Shown piece by piece: positions 23,055 to 34,275 of a DNA stretch of 64,000 nucleotides (the first letter of the stretch is position 1; each line of letters opens with the position of its first letter). The stretch is from Fraxinus americana (Eukaryota; Streptophyta; Magnoliopsida; Lamiales; Oleaceae). Both the position numbers and the translations under genes were made by a program. The notes under the pieces are model-generated. The model ran no database searches. It was not told where the DNA came from and saw only the letters and a list, made by a program, of their open reading frames with translations. The stretch is taken from positions 35,171,639 through 35,235,638 of the forward strand of contig CM068712.1 in the NCBI GenBank assembly GCA_035079005.1, in the 5' to 3' direction.

Positions 23055-23721
23055 TAGGGCTGTCCATGAGTCGGTTCGGTTCGGTTCTGAAGATACCCGA
23101 ACCGACCCAAAACTTTCGGGTATTTAATAAATGGACCCGTCGGGTCCAAATATAATTATGGAACCGTTCGGGTTCGGTTTCGTTCGGTTCGGGTCGATTC
23201 GGTTCCGTACCATAATTAAATTTTTTAATATTTTTAGCAACACTACATAAATACAATTAATAACATTTCATTCGTAACTTTTACAAATTAACGTAGCCCA
23301 ATTCAAAAAAATATACAAAACTAGCCGTCCAATAAGATTAATTCAATGCATACAAATACCAAAAAGTAGATATTAATATTACAGCAAAACTACATAAAGT
23401 ATATTCATTTGCTTCAAATTAAAATGGGCTAATGGATTTTAAAATGATTTGGGCTTAAAAATTAAAATTATGAAATAATCTAATTTATTCAATTAATTTG
23501 CTAATTTGTATAGGAAAAAAATAAAATAATTTAATTAATTCAATATAAAAAATAAAAAAATTATTTAGTTTCGGTTCTTCGGTTCTTGGTCTAGACCTGA
23601 GACCCGACCCAAACCCATCGGTTCTCGATTCGGGTACCCGTTCGGGTATTTAATTTATGAAGAACCGCTCGGTTCGGGTTCGGTTCGGTCCGGTTCGGTT
23701 CGGGACTTTTAGACACCCCTA
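23055..23721. mobile_element. hAT-type non-autonomous element, 667 bp, 8-bp target duplication
   Basis: The ends TAGGGCTGTCCATGAGTC and (inverse) TAGGGGTGTCTAAAAGTC are typical hAT termini. The target duplication atataaac is exact (23047-23054, 23722-23729). Both subterminal regions are dense in ggttcggt and its complement, the known pattern of hAT transposase binding words. The core is AT-rich with no transposase. It is nested in the insertion at 22186-23938. Confidence 0.88.
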
Positions 23722-25610
23722 ATATAAACAAGTATTTTTCTTGTAAACTTTTGATGTGAGATTCCTTACCATATATAAGACATTTAAAATTGGGCTTATC
23801 AACTTATGGGCCTATATTGAAGACTTTTTCAATTGATCCAAATTAATTACAATGGCCCACGTAATTAAATATCACATTTAATTATTTAACACTTTATCAA
23901 TTAATTCCAACGACCAATTATCAAGTTGTGATAGACATGAATCCCACATTGAAACTGAACAACTTGACAATTGGGGAGCAAGTGGTCTTCTTCCCTTGCT
24001 CTGTAATTGCGCTGGATATTCTTATTCAGACAGGGGGATTAAATACCTTGTCACTTGTGTATGGCAACCAGGTGATGATTTCCTGTCTGTAAGTAACATG
24101 TTTCATGCAAAAGTATCGGATATTGTAGTAGAAAACATTAACAAGAACTTTACTGCTGCAATTTTTCTTCCTGTTTTGATCCCAGTCAAGTCGTCTCCTA
24201 TTCTACAGCAACATTTTCCTCCTTTTGCCATTGGGAAGAAATCGAAACATCATTGACTCATTGCAATTTTAAGTACTGTAGTGGCATTTTTTATTGCTTT
24301 ATCTGGTGTATTGGCATATGTACACCATTTATACAAGAAAAAAAGAGCATTGGCTCGGAATAGTTCTTCATTGCAAACATCTGATCTGATTCCAACCAAG
24401 AAAGTTTCTAAAGATGAAGTATTTGAACAGAAGGCCATTCAGGATAAGCTGCTTCCTGGAGTTTTTGGATAACTTGGCAAGCTGATAATGTAAGAACTTC
24501 AGGTGATTATGAAGGCAACTATGAACCTAAATGAATGATGTCGAATTGGACGATCTGTCTACAAGGTGACGATCAATGATTAGGTTTTAGCAGTAAAGAA
24601 AACACGAGATGCCATGGAGGAGCTGCAAATACTACAGAAAGTAAATCGTACGATTTTGGTGAAGTTAATGGGTGTTTCCTCAGGCAATGATGGGAATTCT
24701 TTGTAGTTTATGAATATGCTGAAAATGGATTGCTAGATAAATGGCTTTCCCCAAAACATTTGACGACTTCAGGTACAGGGGAATACATCACATGGAGCCA
24801 GAGGTAATTTATTGTCCTAGATGTCGAAAATGGTATCCAGTACATGCACGAGCATACTCAACGTAGTGTTATCCATAAGGATATCAAAACGAGCAACATA
24901 CTCCTTGATTCCACTTTTAAAGCAAAAATTTCAAATTTCTCCACAGCCAGGCCTGTGACTTGCTCTATCATGCTAAAGGTCGATGTGTTAGCTTTTCGAG
25001 TTCTTCTGCTCGAGTTACTTTCAGGCAAGAAAGTTATGGAAGCCAAAGATAATGGTGTAGTTGTGATGTTATGGAAAGAAATAAAAGGAATCTTGAAAGA
25101 TGATGATCACAGAGAAGAGAAGCTAAGGATGTGGATGGATCCATACTTAAAGAACTCATACCCCACTGAAGGCGCTCTAAGCTTGGCAACCTTGGCAAAA
25201 TGCGCACATCAGATTAATCCTCCGAGAGACCAGGAATGACAGAAATCGTCTTCAACCTATGCGTTCTGACTCAATCGTCTCCTGAGAACTACGAGAATTC
25301 TTGGACCTCAAAATTTGAAGTTGAGGATGTTTTGCCTGTCATTAGTCCAGTCATAGCTCGTTGATTCAACGTATTATGATATCAGCAGAATTTGGATGTT
25401 TGCAAGTGTATCTTTTCTAATCTTGTAATATGGAAATACTAAAAATGCAGAAAGCGATACACAATTTAATGCTTTATTTATCTTTGTATAATATTGATGT
25501 ACAAATTTTTCATCCGTGAATAGATAAATCAGCCATTACAATCTTTGTTGACTATAGTGTTGTTTGCTCAATTACAGAGGTTTGAACTACAACAATCTGA
25601 TATAAACACA

Positions 25611-27520
25611 TTAGTGTAGCTCGACTTCAATAGAATAGGATTCCGAGTTCTGGACATCTAATTGGATTTTCATCAAAGCTGAAACTACTTCAGCCATGCT
25701 CAATCTGTTTTCTGGTTCTTGGGCCAAGCAAACAACACTTAATTTCACCAAGCGAACTGCAAGTTCGGTTTGATCTACGATAAAACCAAGAGAATTCTTT
25801 ACTTGGAGGCGAGGGTCCATTAGGTCCTTAATCTCAGCATTTGCATTTATTCCGCCCATGGTTGACATTATTGTTTCTGACAGAAAAACTTCTACTCCAT
25901 TCTCCACGAAGACAGCCTCTTTACTGGTAATCAGTTCTAATAGAACAAACCCGAAGGCATATACATCAATTTTTGGAGTCACGTTTCCATCTCGTAGATA
26001 CTCAGGTGCCATATAACCTTTTGCTCCAAGAACACAGCTTGTAATCGAATTTCCATTTCTCTCCCTCTGTGCTAATCTTGCATGACTGAAATTCGCAATC
26101 TTGGCCCTTAGATCTCCATTGAGCAATATGTTGCAACTGTTAATGTCCTTGTGCACATATGCTGGAGCAGTAAAGTTGTGAAGATAATGTAGCCCATTAG
26201 CGACATCTGAAGCGATACGAATCAAGTAATTCCAGCTCTGAACATGTGAACAGTTCTCTTTATGGAGCCATTCATTTAAAGATCCATTTTCCATGAACTC
26301 ATACACAAGATAGAAATCTTCGTCCTGTTCACAAACACCATATAGACTAATCAAATTAAAGTGACTGATCTTACTAAGAATTTCAATCTCCTTTGTCACA
26401 TCTGTGCTCGTCTTTTTTATGGCTACTGATTTTCCACGAAGAACCCCACGATGAACAGAATTACTCAGCTTCTTCAGTGCACTGAAGTTTCCAGTAGCTG
26501 CCTCTAATTCCTCTAATGAATATATTTTCAGCATTTCCTTGATTCCAGCAACTTCATCTAGGATACACTCCTGTAATTTCCACAGCTTTTTCCCCTGCCT
26601 ACCATTTGAAGAGACTTCATTTGATCTGTTTTTTTCCGTGATAGAAGAAACACACAGCACAAAACAGAAAACTGCTAAAGAAGCAGCAGTTCCTATCCCA
26701 ACACGAAGTGCTTTAGAGAATCTTTTATGCTTTTTCTGTGGAGTACTAGGACTTGGATTAGAAAGAAACGTTTGGTGGTAAGTTCTGATTTGAGTGCTCA
26801 AGGGTTCTGTTGGAAGAGGGATCAATATAGTTGTGAAGGGATAAATAAGTGAATTTTCATCAGGAAAATCATTGGCGTCTGCTAAACTTCTGCTGCTAAC
26901 ATTGAACCGATGACTAATCTCTGGAACTTTATCTTTCCAAGTGACCAAGTACGTTAATAGAAACTTGGTGCCATTTACAATCTGTTCATTTGTAGGACAA
27001 GCGCATCTAAGGGGCACTTGCAATTTCAAAACCGGATACAAATCCAATTCACCAATTGGATTCTCTCGCATAAGTGCATTGCAAGTGGTTAGCCCCTGAT
27101 ATGTGTTGTTTGCGATTGTGAAATAGGTGTTATCAAAAACTCGAGAAACATAAGATGTGTTGGCCTGATAGTATTGACCAGAACACGAACAAGTTATAGA
27201 TTAGGAACTACAATGTCTTGGTCCGAAGGCAAAATGTCTGAATTTGAGATATTATTCAGGTGTGCAAATTCCAATGGATCTGAAGATGTAAGATTAGAGA
27301 TGGAGGAGACTGTAACATAAGGAGGTTTTGTTCTGAAAAGTAAGAAAGCCTTGCAGGAAGACTTTGCACCATTGCAGGTATAAAGAAAAGCCGAAGATGG
27401 TCCTGTTGCATCAGTGTTGTTGCATTGCAGAACAAGATTTTCTGAGTAATTCTGCTATGCAAGGGAAATCGATAAAAAGAAGTTAAATACGATGAAAAAT
27501 CCTAGTAGACCCTTGCTCAT
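25611..27520 (-). pseudogene. LysM receptor-like kinase pseudogene 2 (LYK4/LYK5 type)
   Basis: The natural start is at 27520-27518 (MSKGLLGFFIVFNFFLSISLA), directly followed by TAG where the mature protein would begin (27457-27455; many relatives have a glutamine there). Reading on gives a LysM ectodomain (LYTCNGAKSSCKAFLLF..). A one-base frame change near 27199 precedes TCSCSGQYYQANTSY. From 27071 to 25611 a 486-codon frame is intact: LRCACPTNEQ, a LysM block, a membrane segment (ALRVGIGTAASLAVFCFVLC) and a complete kinase-like domain. VAIKK is kept, but HRD is HKD, DFG is NFS and there is no glycine loop, so it would be a pseudokinase in any case. Two lesions make a full receptor unlikely. 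A shorter product from an internal ATG would lack a signal peptide. It is convergent with pseudogene 1, and 246 bp separates their ends. Confidence 0.85.
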
Positions 27521-28764
27521 GGTGATCGATAGTAGTTTGAAGAACCAGTGAGAAGGCAAAAAGCTCAAAGTATTAATCCCACCGAGGCAGATGGGGTAGC
27601 TTTGTAAGTTGTAACCAATGTGAAGGAATCAATAATTTATTCTGGAAACTTACTCCTTAATAAAATATTGCCCTGGAAAAAATCAACTGTTTCATTAAAC
27701 AACTGTAGACAGGTGGGAACAAAACATTTCCGTGCATAAAAATTCTTGAGACCAAACCTGCTTTAACAACATATGAAAAAGACATTATAGTTAAGAACAC
27801 AGAGGAGGCTTGAAATTTCATTCCTTACAATAAAGAATGTTGGCTTAGCCGCTTCGGTCATAAAAAGCAGTACAATAGAGAAAATATCACAAAAAACTCT
27901 GGTTTTAATGCAAATCTATCATTACAAAAATTGGCACAGAAGCATATTCTGCACCAAATACTCTGCTGATTATAGCCTATTGAATACAAATTCATCACAA
28001 AGGTGTACAAATTGTAATATAAGAAAAAATGCAGTGACTATTCAAGCTAGAAAATGTTGATTGATTGCAACAGGTAAACTTACAAAGTATAATATGATTC
28101 CACATAAATTGTCACCTTGTGCTTGTTCTTGTTCCTGCAGCCGTCCGTCATCCTCTGTCATCAGTAAAATCTTGACGACAGCCATACTGTAATATGAGGA
28201 GGAGGCGGCGGAGACGGAGGATCTCTCAAACATTGATCCTCTACAGTTTTCCTTAGTTGACATCATTATAACTGATGAAAATATAATTTAGAGTATCGTG
28301 TATTATAGAGCATTATCAGAATTCAAACATTCTATATGCTGTTTAGTGCATGTTTGTCAAAACTTAATTATTATAGGGTGGTAAAACTTATTTTTATTCA
28401 ACATTTAGCTCATGTTTGGCTTCCATTTTTTCAAATTTCATTTTTTCATAAACTCATTTCCAAACACGTATTCTCCTAATAATATAATTTCGCGCGTCGA
28501 TTCAAATATTTTTTGTAATTTTTAATCATACATTCTAAAAAAATTATTTTTCACAAAATTTATTTGCTAAAAAAAATTCTACCAAACAAGGGTTCAATAA
28601 GAGCTACAACTTTGAGTGTCTTGGATCCAAGATTTATAAGCGATTATTAAATTTGACCATGTTTGGCAAAGCTTATAATTTTTTTAGGGGTACTTACAAA
28701 AATACCCTTAAAATTAGAGGTGTTTTGAAAAATCATATGAAAGGTTTTTAGGAAGTAAAAAATA
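27521..28764. other. Spacer upstream of LysM pseudogene 2
   Basis: No gene recognised. The block 28395-28595 has tcatgtttggcttcc on the left and accaaacaaggg on the right, with AT-rich arms, like a decayed MITE. It resembles the inverse of the repeat at 7780-7905. Confidence 0.4.
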
Positions 28765-29260
28765 CTGTGTAAAATGAAAAAGTGACACAATGTCACTTTT
28801 TTTTATAAAAATTGTCACTTTTTTACTTTTTAAAAAAAAGCGACACAAACTCAAAAAAAGTGACAAAATTCAAAAAAAGTGACACACACTCGAAAAGTGA
28901 TACAAACTAAAAAAGTGACAAATACTTAAAAAAGTGACAAAATACCAATCAAAAAGTGATAAATATTAAAAAAGTAACAAAAACTTGAAAGGTGACAAAA
29001 AAGTGACACAATGTTACTTTTGAAAGTTTAGTGTCACTTTTTAATTAAAAAAGTGACATACAATGTCACTTTTATTAAAAAAAATTCTGTTTTTCACTAA
29101 AAAAAAAAGGTAATAGAAATTTTAAGAATGTGATTGATAAAGAAATGACAAACATTAAAAAAAGTAAAGAAATTTAAAAAGTTACACAAATTAAAAAAAG
29201 TGATACATTCAAAAAAAATGATAGAAAATAAAAAAGTGATATAAATTAAAAAAATACAAA
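28765..29260. repeat. Degenerate short-period repeat field built on aaaagtgacaaa
   Basis: About 500 bp in which aaaaagtgaca(c/a)aa recurs some 20 times at spacings near 15-25 bases. Inverse copies (tgtcacttttt) near 28794, 28815, 29030 and 29064 allow hairpins. No ORF. Confidence 0.75.
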
Positions 29261-29959
29261 ACATCGTTCAAAACCTTAAAATATATCATTTTATACAAAT
29301 TCAATGTGAACTACAACTGAAAATGCCCAACAACTACTTGCATAAAATTGATTCAATGCAAAAATGCACGCCGTTTTGTAGTGTCAAATCCCAAACTTGA
29401 ATCAGCCGTGGAGGAATGGAAGGAGCTGTATCGTCGTGCATCTTTTGCCAAATCGCCCGCTCTACCACCTCAACCACTCTTCTCCACAACACAAGGATGA
29501 TAGGGTCATTGCTTTTCAAGATATAAATCCATCTGCATTCAGGCATTACTTGGTATTCCAATAGACCACATTCCAACAGTCAAAGACCTTCAACGGAGTT
29601 CCAAAGACTTTTTATAAGTCGGCCACATGCTAAATGTGGGCAAAAATCTAGTGCAAAGAAATGCGCCTCACGCCAAGAGATACAGATTTGGTTTTCATCA
29701 GCCTCCATTAAACAGTGTCAATCATCTACAGATTCTACATCTCCATCTTTAGGTAACTGTCTTTTATTCTGAGAATAAGGCGAGTCCTTTATCCTCTCTG
29801 CTGAACCAGTGTTGTGAATTTGAAATCCTCTATAGAAGTACTTCTATCCTACTTGGGTGAACAAACTAAAACTGAATTCTCTTCATTTGTAATCTTACAT
29901 TAGAGGGACCAATTGATCCAAAAATCAAACCATCTTCAAATTCTACTAAATTCTTCCCA
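29261..29959. other. Spacer, no gene recognised
   Basis: The minus-strand ORF at 29334-29576 (MECGLLEYQVMPECRW..) and the adjoining frame (MEADENQICISWREAHFFALDFC) read like decayed coding sequence but match no family I know. They may belong to the same lost gene as 29960-30407. Confidence 0.3.
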
Positions 29960-30407
29960 CTAAATCTCAGTCCCTCTCAAAAGTACCACAATGGATAACG
30001 ACAACCTGGGTTCCTTCTGCCACAAATCCAACATCAAAGGCTCAAACAACTGAAGAAATGAAATACCCAAACTCTCAAACGAATCCTTGAGCGAATCTTG
30101 CTTCAAATGAAATTCAAAATAAAGAAGTAGCTTAAGCTCTACCTGCTTCTCAGAAATCTGATCCTCAAGTGACTTTCGGTCTTCATTGAGCTTCTCAGAA
30201 ATCTCGACATCACGACCACAACCACGCTCCACCACTGCCACCATTTTCACCACAACAACCCGATGTCAATGCGTCAGCAACCACCTTCCTGTGAGTCCCA
30301 CCATCTAAACCTTCCTCCAATTTCAAGTAATCCCCAACCCTGAACTCTTCTTCAGCAGCGTCGTAAATCATTACCACCGAATCAAATTCCAGGTTTTCTA
30401 CACCAAA
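29960..30407 (-). pseudogene. Unrecognised coding remnant, frameshifted
   Basis: On the minus strand one frame from about 30407 reads VENLEFDSVVMIYDAAEEEF, then RVGDYLKLEEGLDGGTHRKV. A second frame from 30253 to 29960 reads a charged, probably coiled-coil stretch (EISEKLNEDRKSLEDQISEK). Joining them needs a frame change near 30250. The composition is like a real plant protein rather than chance, yet I do not recognise it. It lacks a clear start and end. A gene fragment caught in a transposon or the remains of a decayed gene both fit. Confidence 0.35.
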
Positions 30408-30420
30408 TCAAATTGTTTTC

Positions 30421-31739
30421 ACCAAAACGTAAAATTATTTCCCCAGAAAAATAAAACTGAAGAAAATGAGTACAATTACAACCCCTCTAATTGAGGGGTT
30501 TTCAGGTTATCAAAATAACCGCATAAATTTAACCCTTACATTCTTTATTTTCCTTTTACTTTAACAAATCTCTACGGATTCTGCAAGAAATGGCGTAGGA
30601 AGTAACGCGTGAATTGTGTATGTATATGGTGTGTACTGAGGGTATATTGAAAAGAAGATTGAAGGCAATTCAAATAAAAAGAGAAATCTTGCACGAGTAC
30701 TATTATTCATTAGCAATTGAGAGCGTGAAAATAGCAGATTTCAATTTTCAGATCGTAATGGAAGTTTTCACAAGAGTGTTTTTATTTAATTTATTACATG
30801 TAATGACGTAAATTTCAAAATTTCAAATTGGAGGAAGTATTTTTCAACTTCTTCGTATTTGGGCCGTATGGGGCCTAATTTTCCCGTTTTTATAAGTGGA
30901 AATTACACCTACCCCTACATTTGGAGATTCAAATTCTAAAATTAGATTTTGTGTTTAAAGTTTCAAAAATCAGATATTTAAATATATAGATACAGATTTT
31001 TATATTTAATTAAATATTAATAAAAACATTATGAAAATTAAATTATATAAACCCTCCCCAACCTTAAAATTATCAAACCTCTCGGAGCCCCCTCTCTCTC
31101 TCTCTCTCTCTCCGTCTGTCGGCGCCTTCTCTCTCTCCACGCCGTCGGCGACTTCTCTCCAAGCTGCCAGCGACTTCTTCATCCCCCTCCCTCCCCTTCT
31201 GCCCGACACTCCCTAAATCGCAGCAGCGTCGCCACGCTGCTGCGACTCCGGTAGCAGCGTCGCGATGCTGCTGCCCTTATTCTCAGCAGGGTCACGACGC
31301 TGCCCTAGTCGCGACCTTGAGGTGGTGGTGCGAGGCAATTGAGCAGCAATTGGGTCAATTAAATGTGTATCCAGAGGCAGAGGCGGTGGATTCTGCGCAG
31401 AAATTCAAGGCGGTGGACTGTGCACAGAAACCTGAGGCGGTGGACTGCACAGAAATTTGAGGGTCACCAAAAAATTCAAGGCTGCCAGTCCCTTTGGCTC
31501 ACCAAAAAATTCGAGATCTGCGCTGTTGTGGTGGCGGATCTGCGCTATTGTGGCGATGGTGGTGGATCTAGTGGGTTAGGATGCGGTGGTGGGAGATGGT
31601 GGTGGTGGTGGTGGTGGTTTTGGCTGCGGGAGTTTCGACGGGAATTTTTCGATTCATTTTTTTGGTGGTGTTTGCGTTGTGGTAGCTGATCTGCATGGTT
31701 GTGGCAATGGGTTAGGCTGTGAGTTGCCGAATGTGGTAG
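30421..31739. other. Spacer with (CT)n, GC-rich palindromes and GGT repeats
   Basis: A short palindrome aaCCCCTCtaattGAGGGGtt lies at about 30480-30501. A (CT)n tract is at 31090-31112, and several gcagcgtcgc/gcgacgctgc words lie between 31221 and 31305. Three copies of a unit like gcggtggactg..cacagaaa fall at 31382-31460, and (GGT)n at 31597-31620. The ORFs here are repeat artefacts. No gene recognised. Confidence 0.5.
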
Positions 31740-32075
31740 CGGCAGTTGTTTGAACCTTTGGTGTGATTCGTGACCAACTGTAACCGCATAATGGACTATC
31801 TGTGACCTTTAAATTCTACAATTTGTGACTAAAAATTAATCTGTGACCTTAAAATTCTATAATTTGTGACTAAAATTTAATCCGTGACCTGTAATGTTTT
31901 GATTCGTGACCAATAAAATAATTTGTGACCTTTAAAATTATTGAGTTGTGACCTAAGCTGTGACTTGCGACCTGAGTCGTGACCTGGACGGTGAGTTGTG
32001 ACTGGTATGCGACTTGTGAATTGGTATGTCCGAGTTGTGATACGGTGTGACTTGTGACCTGAGTCGTCGGAATCG
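31740..32075. repeat. TGTGACCT repeat field
   Basis: ttgtgac(c/t)t words recur about 15-20 times at 15-25-base spacing. The first part uses a unit like aatttgtgactaaaatttaat. The theme resembles the field at 28765-29260, though the spacer bases differ. Confidence 0.65.
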
Positions 32076-32343
32076 GGCTTGATCGCTGAGCAGTCACGAA
32101 TCGGGCGATCGCGATATCGGAATAGTAGCCAGAGCGGTACTGAATTTTTCCCTTTTTATAAGCTTATCAAATTCTATTTAGGCCTTGTGGATATTATTAC
32201 ATAGGTCCAAAGTTATTTGGGCCAAGCAGAAATGTGTCAAACCTATAAGCCCAAATACTTTTGTACACGAGCTGTGATAATCGTCCAATTGTATGGTTTC
32301 AAAACCCGTTTTAAGTCGGAAGAGTTTTTCAATGTGCAGAATA

Positions 32344-33949
32344 CAGGAGTTACACTGGAGGTCATTGAGCTTTCGACCTAGATGTAATCGGGTCACTGAA
32401 ATTTAATTTAAAATAATCAAGTTACTATATTTTAATTTGAAAGCAATCAGGTTGCTCCGTTTGAGTTCTGTTAACGTGCCTACGGAATTAGGTGACATGT
32501 CCATAAAAACTGACGAAATGCCATCATGTTCATCCCAATTAGTAGATTTATAACACTAGAAGTCACTAAACTTTCTCCTAGTGCAATCTGTTCACTAAAC
32601 TTTCATTATAGTTGCAATCAGGTCACAAAACTTCAATTTGGAGCAATCAAGTCATAAATTGTGCAATTCTACCCCGACAATTGTGATATACTTTCTTGGA
32701 GCAACATGCTCAAGAGAATTCAATTGAAAAATGACGCATACAGTTTTTATGGATGTATGAACAGACAATTATAGTTGGGCTACGAGAGAGAATAAAATTT
32801 TTTGTCTATCCTAGATGCATTGAAGCTTCTAACTATGATGCACGACTATCCCAGATTCAATCGACACATGCAGTATTTATGGATGCATGACCTAACAATT
32901 ATAGTTGGGCTATGAAAGAGAATATTTTTTTTTTGTCTATCCTAAATGCATTGAAACTTCTAACTACTTGTGGAAAAAATAACTCGAAGAAAACTTTATT
33001 ATTAGTCAAGTTGTTGATTTATCTTACAAGTAAACAGATTGTAACAAGTAATATAGTCATTAATAAAATGCCTTAACGCGAACTGCAAGGAGTTTGGTCC
33101 CCAAAAGTGCTTCAACTGAGGTCGACATTTGCTATATGAAACTTGGGTGGGTCAATGAGTTCTACAGGATTTGCACTTGGTCTCTCATCTTTCGATCTTT
33201 GTCACTTTGGTCCCTGAACTTCTAAGAATGTTCAAGTTGATCCCCAAGTTCTTACTTTGTCCATTTTTTTTTATCCCCGAAGCTTGTGAATCCATCCAAT
33301 GTATTTGATCTAGTCCTCGTACTTCCCATCATGACAAACCCATCATTTTTTGTCAATTAAGCTTCAAATAATCTCTGGCATTTTGCTTGATTCAACTCCA
33401 AGTTTGGGTTTTAACCAAAGACAAAAATATATATTAGTAGAAATTCACCTAAATAATGCAAATATTAAGTAGATTTAAGAGTTTAGATAAGTGTGCAAAC
33501 CACTTTTATTACAAGCCAATTATAAATGATCCATTTATGCTATGGATCTAACCACACATTTTATGACATTGCTTCCAAGCCCCGCAATGTTCCACTTCAT
33601 TAAGTTATCGTTTGATATACTTGATCATCTTCAACGGGCTTTCCCTTCTTTCCTTGGATCCATTTTTGGTTTTTGTGATGAGTCAAGATTAATTAGAGCA
33701 TGTATTATGTCGTATAGTGTAATGTTGTGCATATTGGGAAGTGTATGTAAAGAAATTCTAATGAATGTACACTTTCTGCGTAGAGCGGTGTAGCGAGCAG
33801 ACATTCATCGTCTTTGATTACAAGATTGTTGATAGTCAGAGTGGCTTGATCGCTTTCAAAATTAAAGTTCATTGGCTTGATTGCTCAAAATTGAAGTATA
33901 CTGACCCCAATTGCAAATGAACGTTTGGTGACTTCCCGTGTAATTAACC
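32344..33949. mobile_element. Mutator-like (MULE) non-autonomous element, 1.6 kb, 9-bp target duplication
   Basis: Both ends carry related inverted arms of about 100 bp: TTACACTGGAGGTCA at 32350 and, inverted, TTACACGGGAAGTCA near 33943. Each arm contains further words such as aagcaatcaggt. The flanking 9 bases tgcagaata are identical (32335-32343 and 33950-33958), the length usual for Mutator. No transposase is seen; small ORFs such as 33542-33793 resemble nothing known. An internal imperfect tandem duplication of about 125 bp lies at about 32735-32970. Confidence 0.75.
32735..32970. repeat. Imperfect tandem duplication inside the MULE
   Basis: Two diverged copies carry acaattatagttgggcta, tttgtctatcctaaatgcat and cttctaacta in the same order, about 122 bp apart. 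Confidence 0.75.
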
Positions 33950-33958
33950 TGCAGAATA

Positions 33959-34267
33959 TATCATCTTGTATTTGAACACATCAATTAATAATAATTTTTT
34001 ATAAAAAAATTTATATTATACTAAATTTTTACTTTTGTCCTTAAATCAAATTTAACTTCTTCTTTTTCCCCTACTTAATTCAAAATTTTAATATACTACG
34101 TAAGGGTAATTATATTAACGTTATAATTTTGTTAGCTACATCACATTTTAATGGATGTTTTTCATCTTTATTCATTGTCGCACTTATCCTAATGTTTTTG
34201 TCGCATTTTCATTCTTAACCTTCCATTAATTCATACATTCTGTCCTTGATGATATGCTTTGTCCAAA
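33959..34267. other. AT-rich spacer, no gene seen
   Basis: Nothing recognised between the MULE and the hAT-like element. Confidence 0.5.
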
Positions 34268-34275
34268 ACTATTAG

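Larger units (their letters stand above)
22186..23938. mobile_element. Insertion in LysM pseudogene 1, LTR-like, minus strand
   Basis: The 5 bases gaatc flank it (22181-22185 and 23939-23943), and removing it rejoins LysM-receptor coding sequence on both sides. The minus strand begins ATGTCTATCACAACTTG, like a copia LTR start, and has a TATA-like CTATAAATAGAG near 22521-22510 and a GC-rich patch near 22920-22960. The other end is A-rich and lacks a clear CA, so class and exact ends remain open; a solo LTR is the best guess. A 44-bp tandem repeat and a nested hAT element lie inside. Confidence 0.5.
21632..25364 (+). pseudogene. LysM receptor-like kinase pseudogene 1 (LYK4/LYR type)
   Basis: The start gives a signal peptide (MAVNSFLSVFSLFLIFS..) and a LysM ectodomain with a CTC motif (ITCTCNGSNYFSN). 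A 141-bp internal duplication (21837-21977 and 21978-22117) follows; the second copy lacks one base and brings in a stop (..IIRLI*). The ectodomain is then broken at 22185 by a 1.75 kb insertion and resumes at about 23939 (LDNWGASGLLPLLCNCAGYS..). A membrane segment (about 24257-24320) and a kinase-like region follow, with several stops and frameshifts (24252-24254, 24470, 24560-24850). HKDIKTSNILLD and ISNFSTAR replace HRD and DFG, as in the pseudokinase LYK4/LYK5 group. The end reads ..DVLPVISPVIAR, stop at 25362-25364. Intact relatives bind chitin or lipochitin signals at the plasma membrane; this copy cannot make a full receptor. Confidence 0.88.

Noticed and set aside
31006..31689. ORFs in both directions around (CT)n and GGT repeats
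   Set aside because: Low-complexity repeat artefacts with no family resemblance.
28640..32175. One large transposon bounded by ggcaaagcttataattttt and its rough complement near 32157
   Set aside because: The ends match poorly and no target duplication was found.
33542..33793. ORF MDLTTHFMTLLPSPAMFHF.. as MULE transposase
   Set aside because: Only 83 residues, no catalytic or zinc motif.
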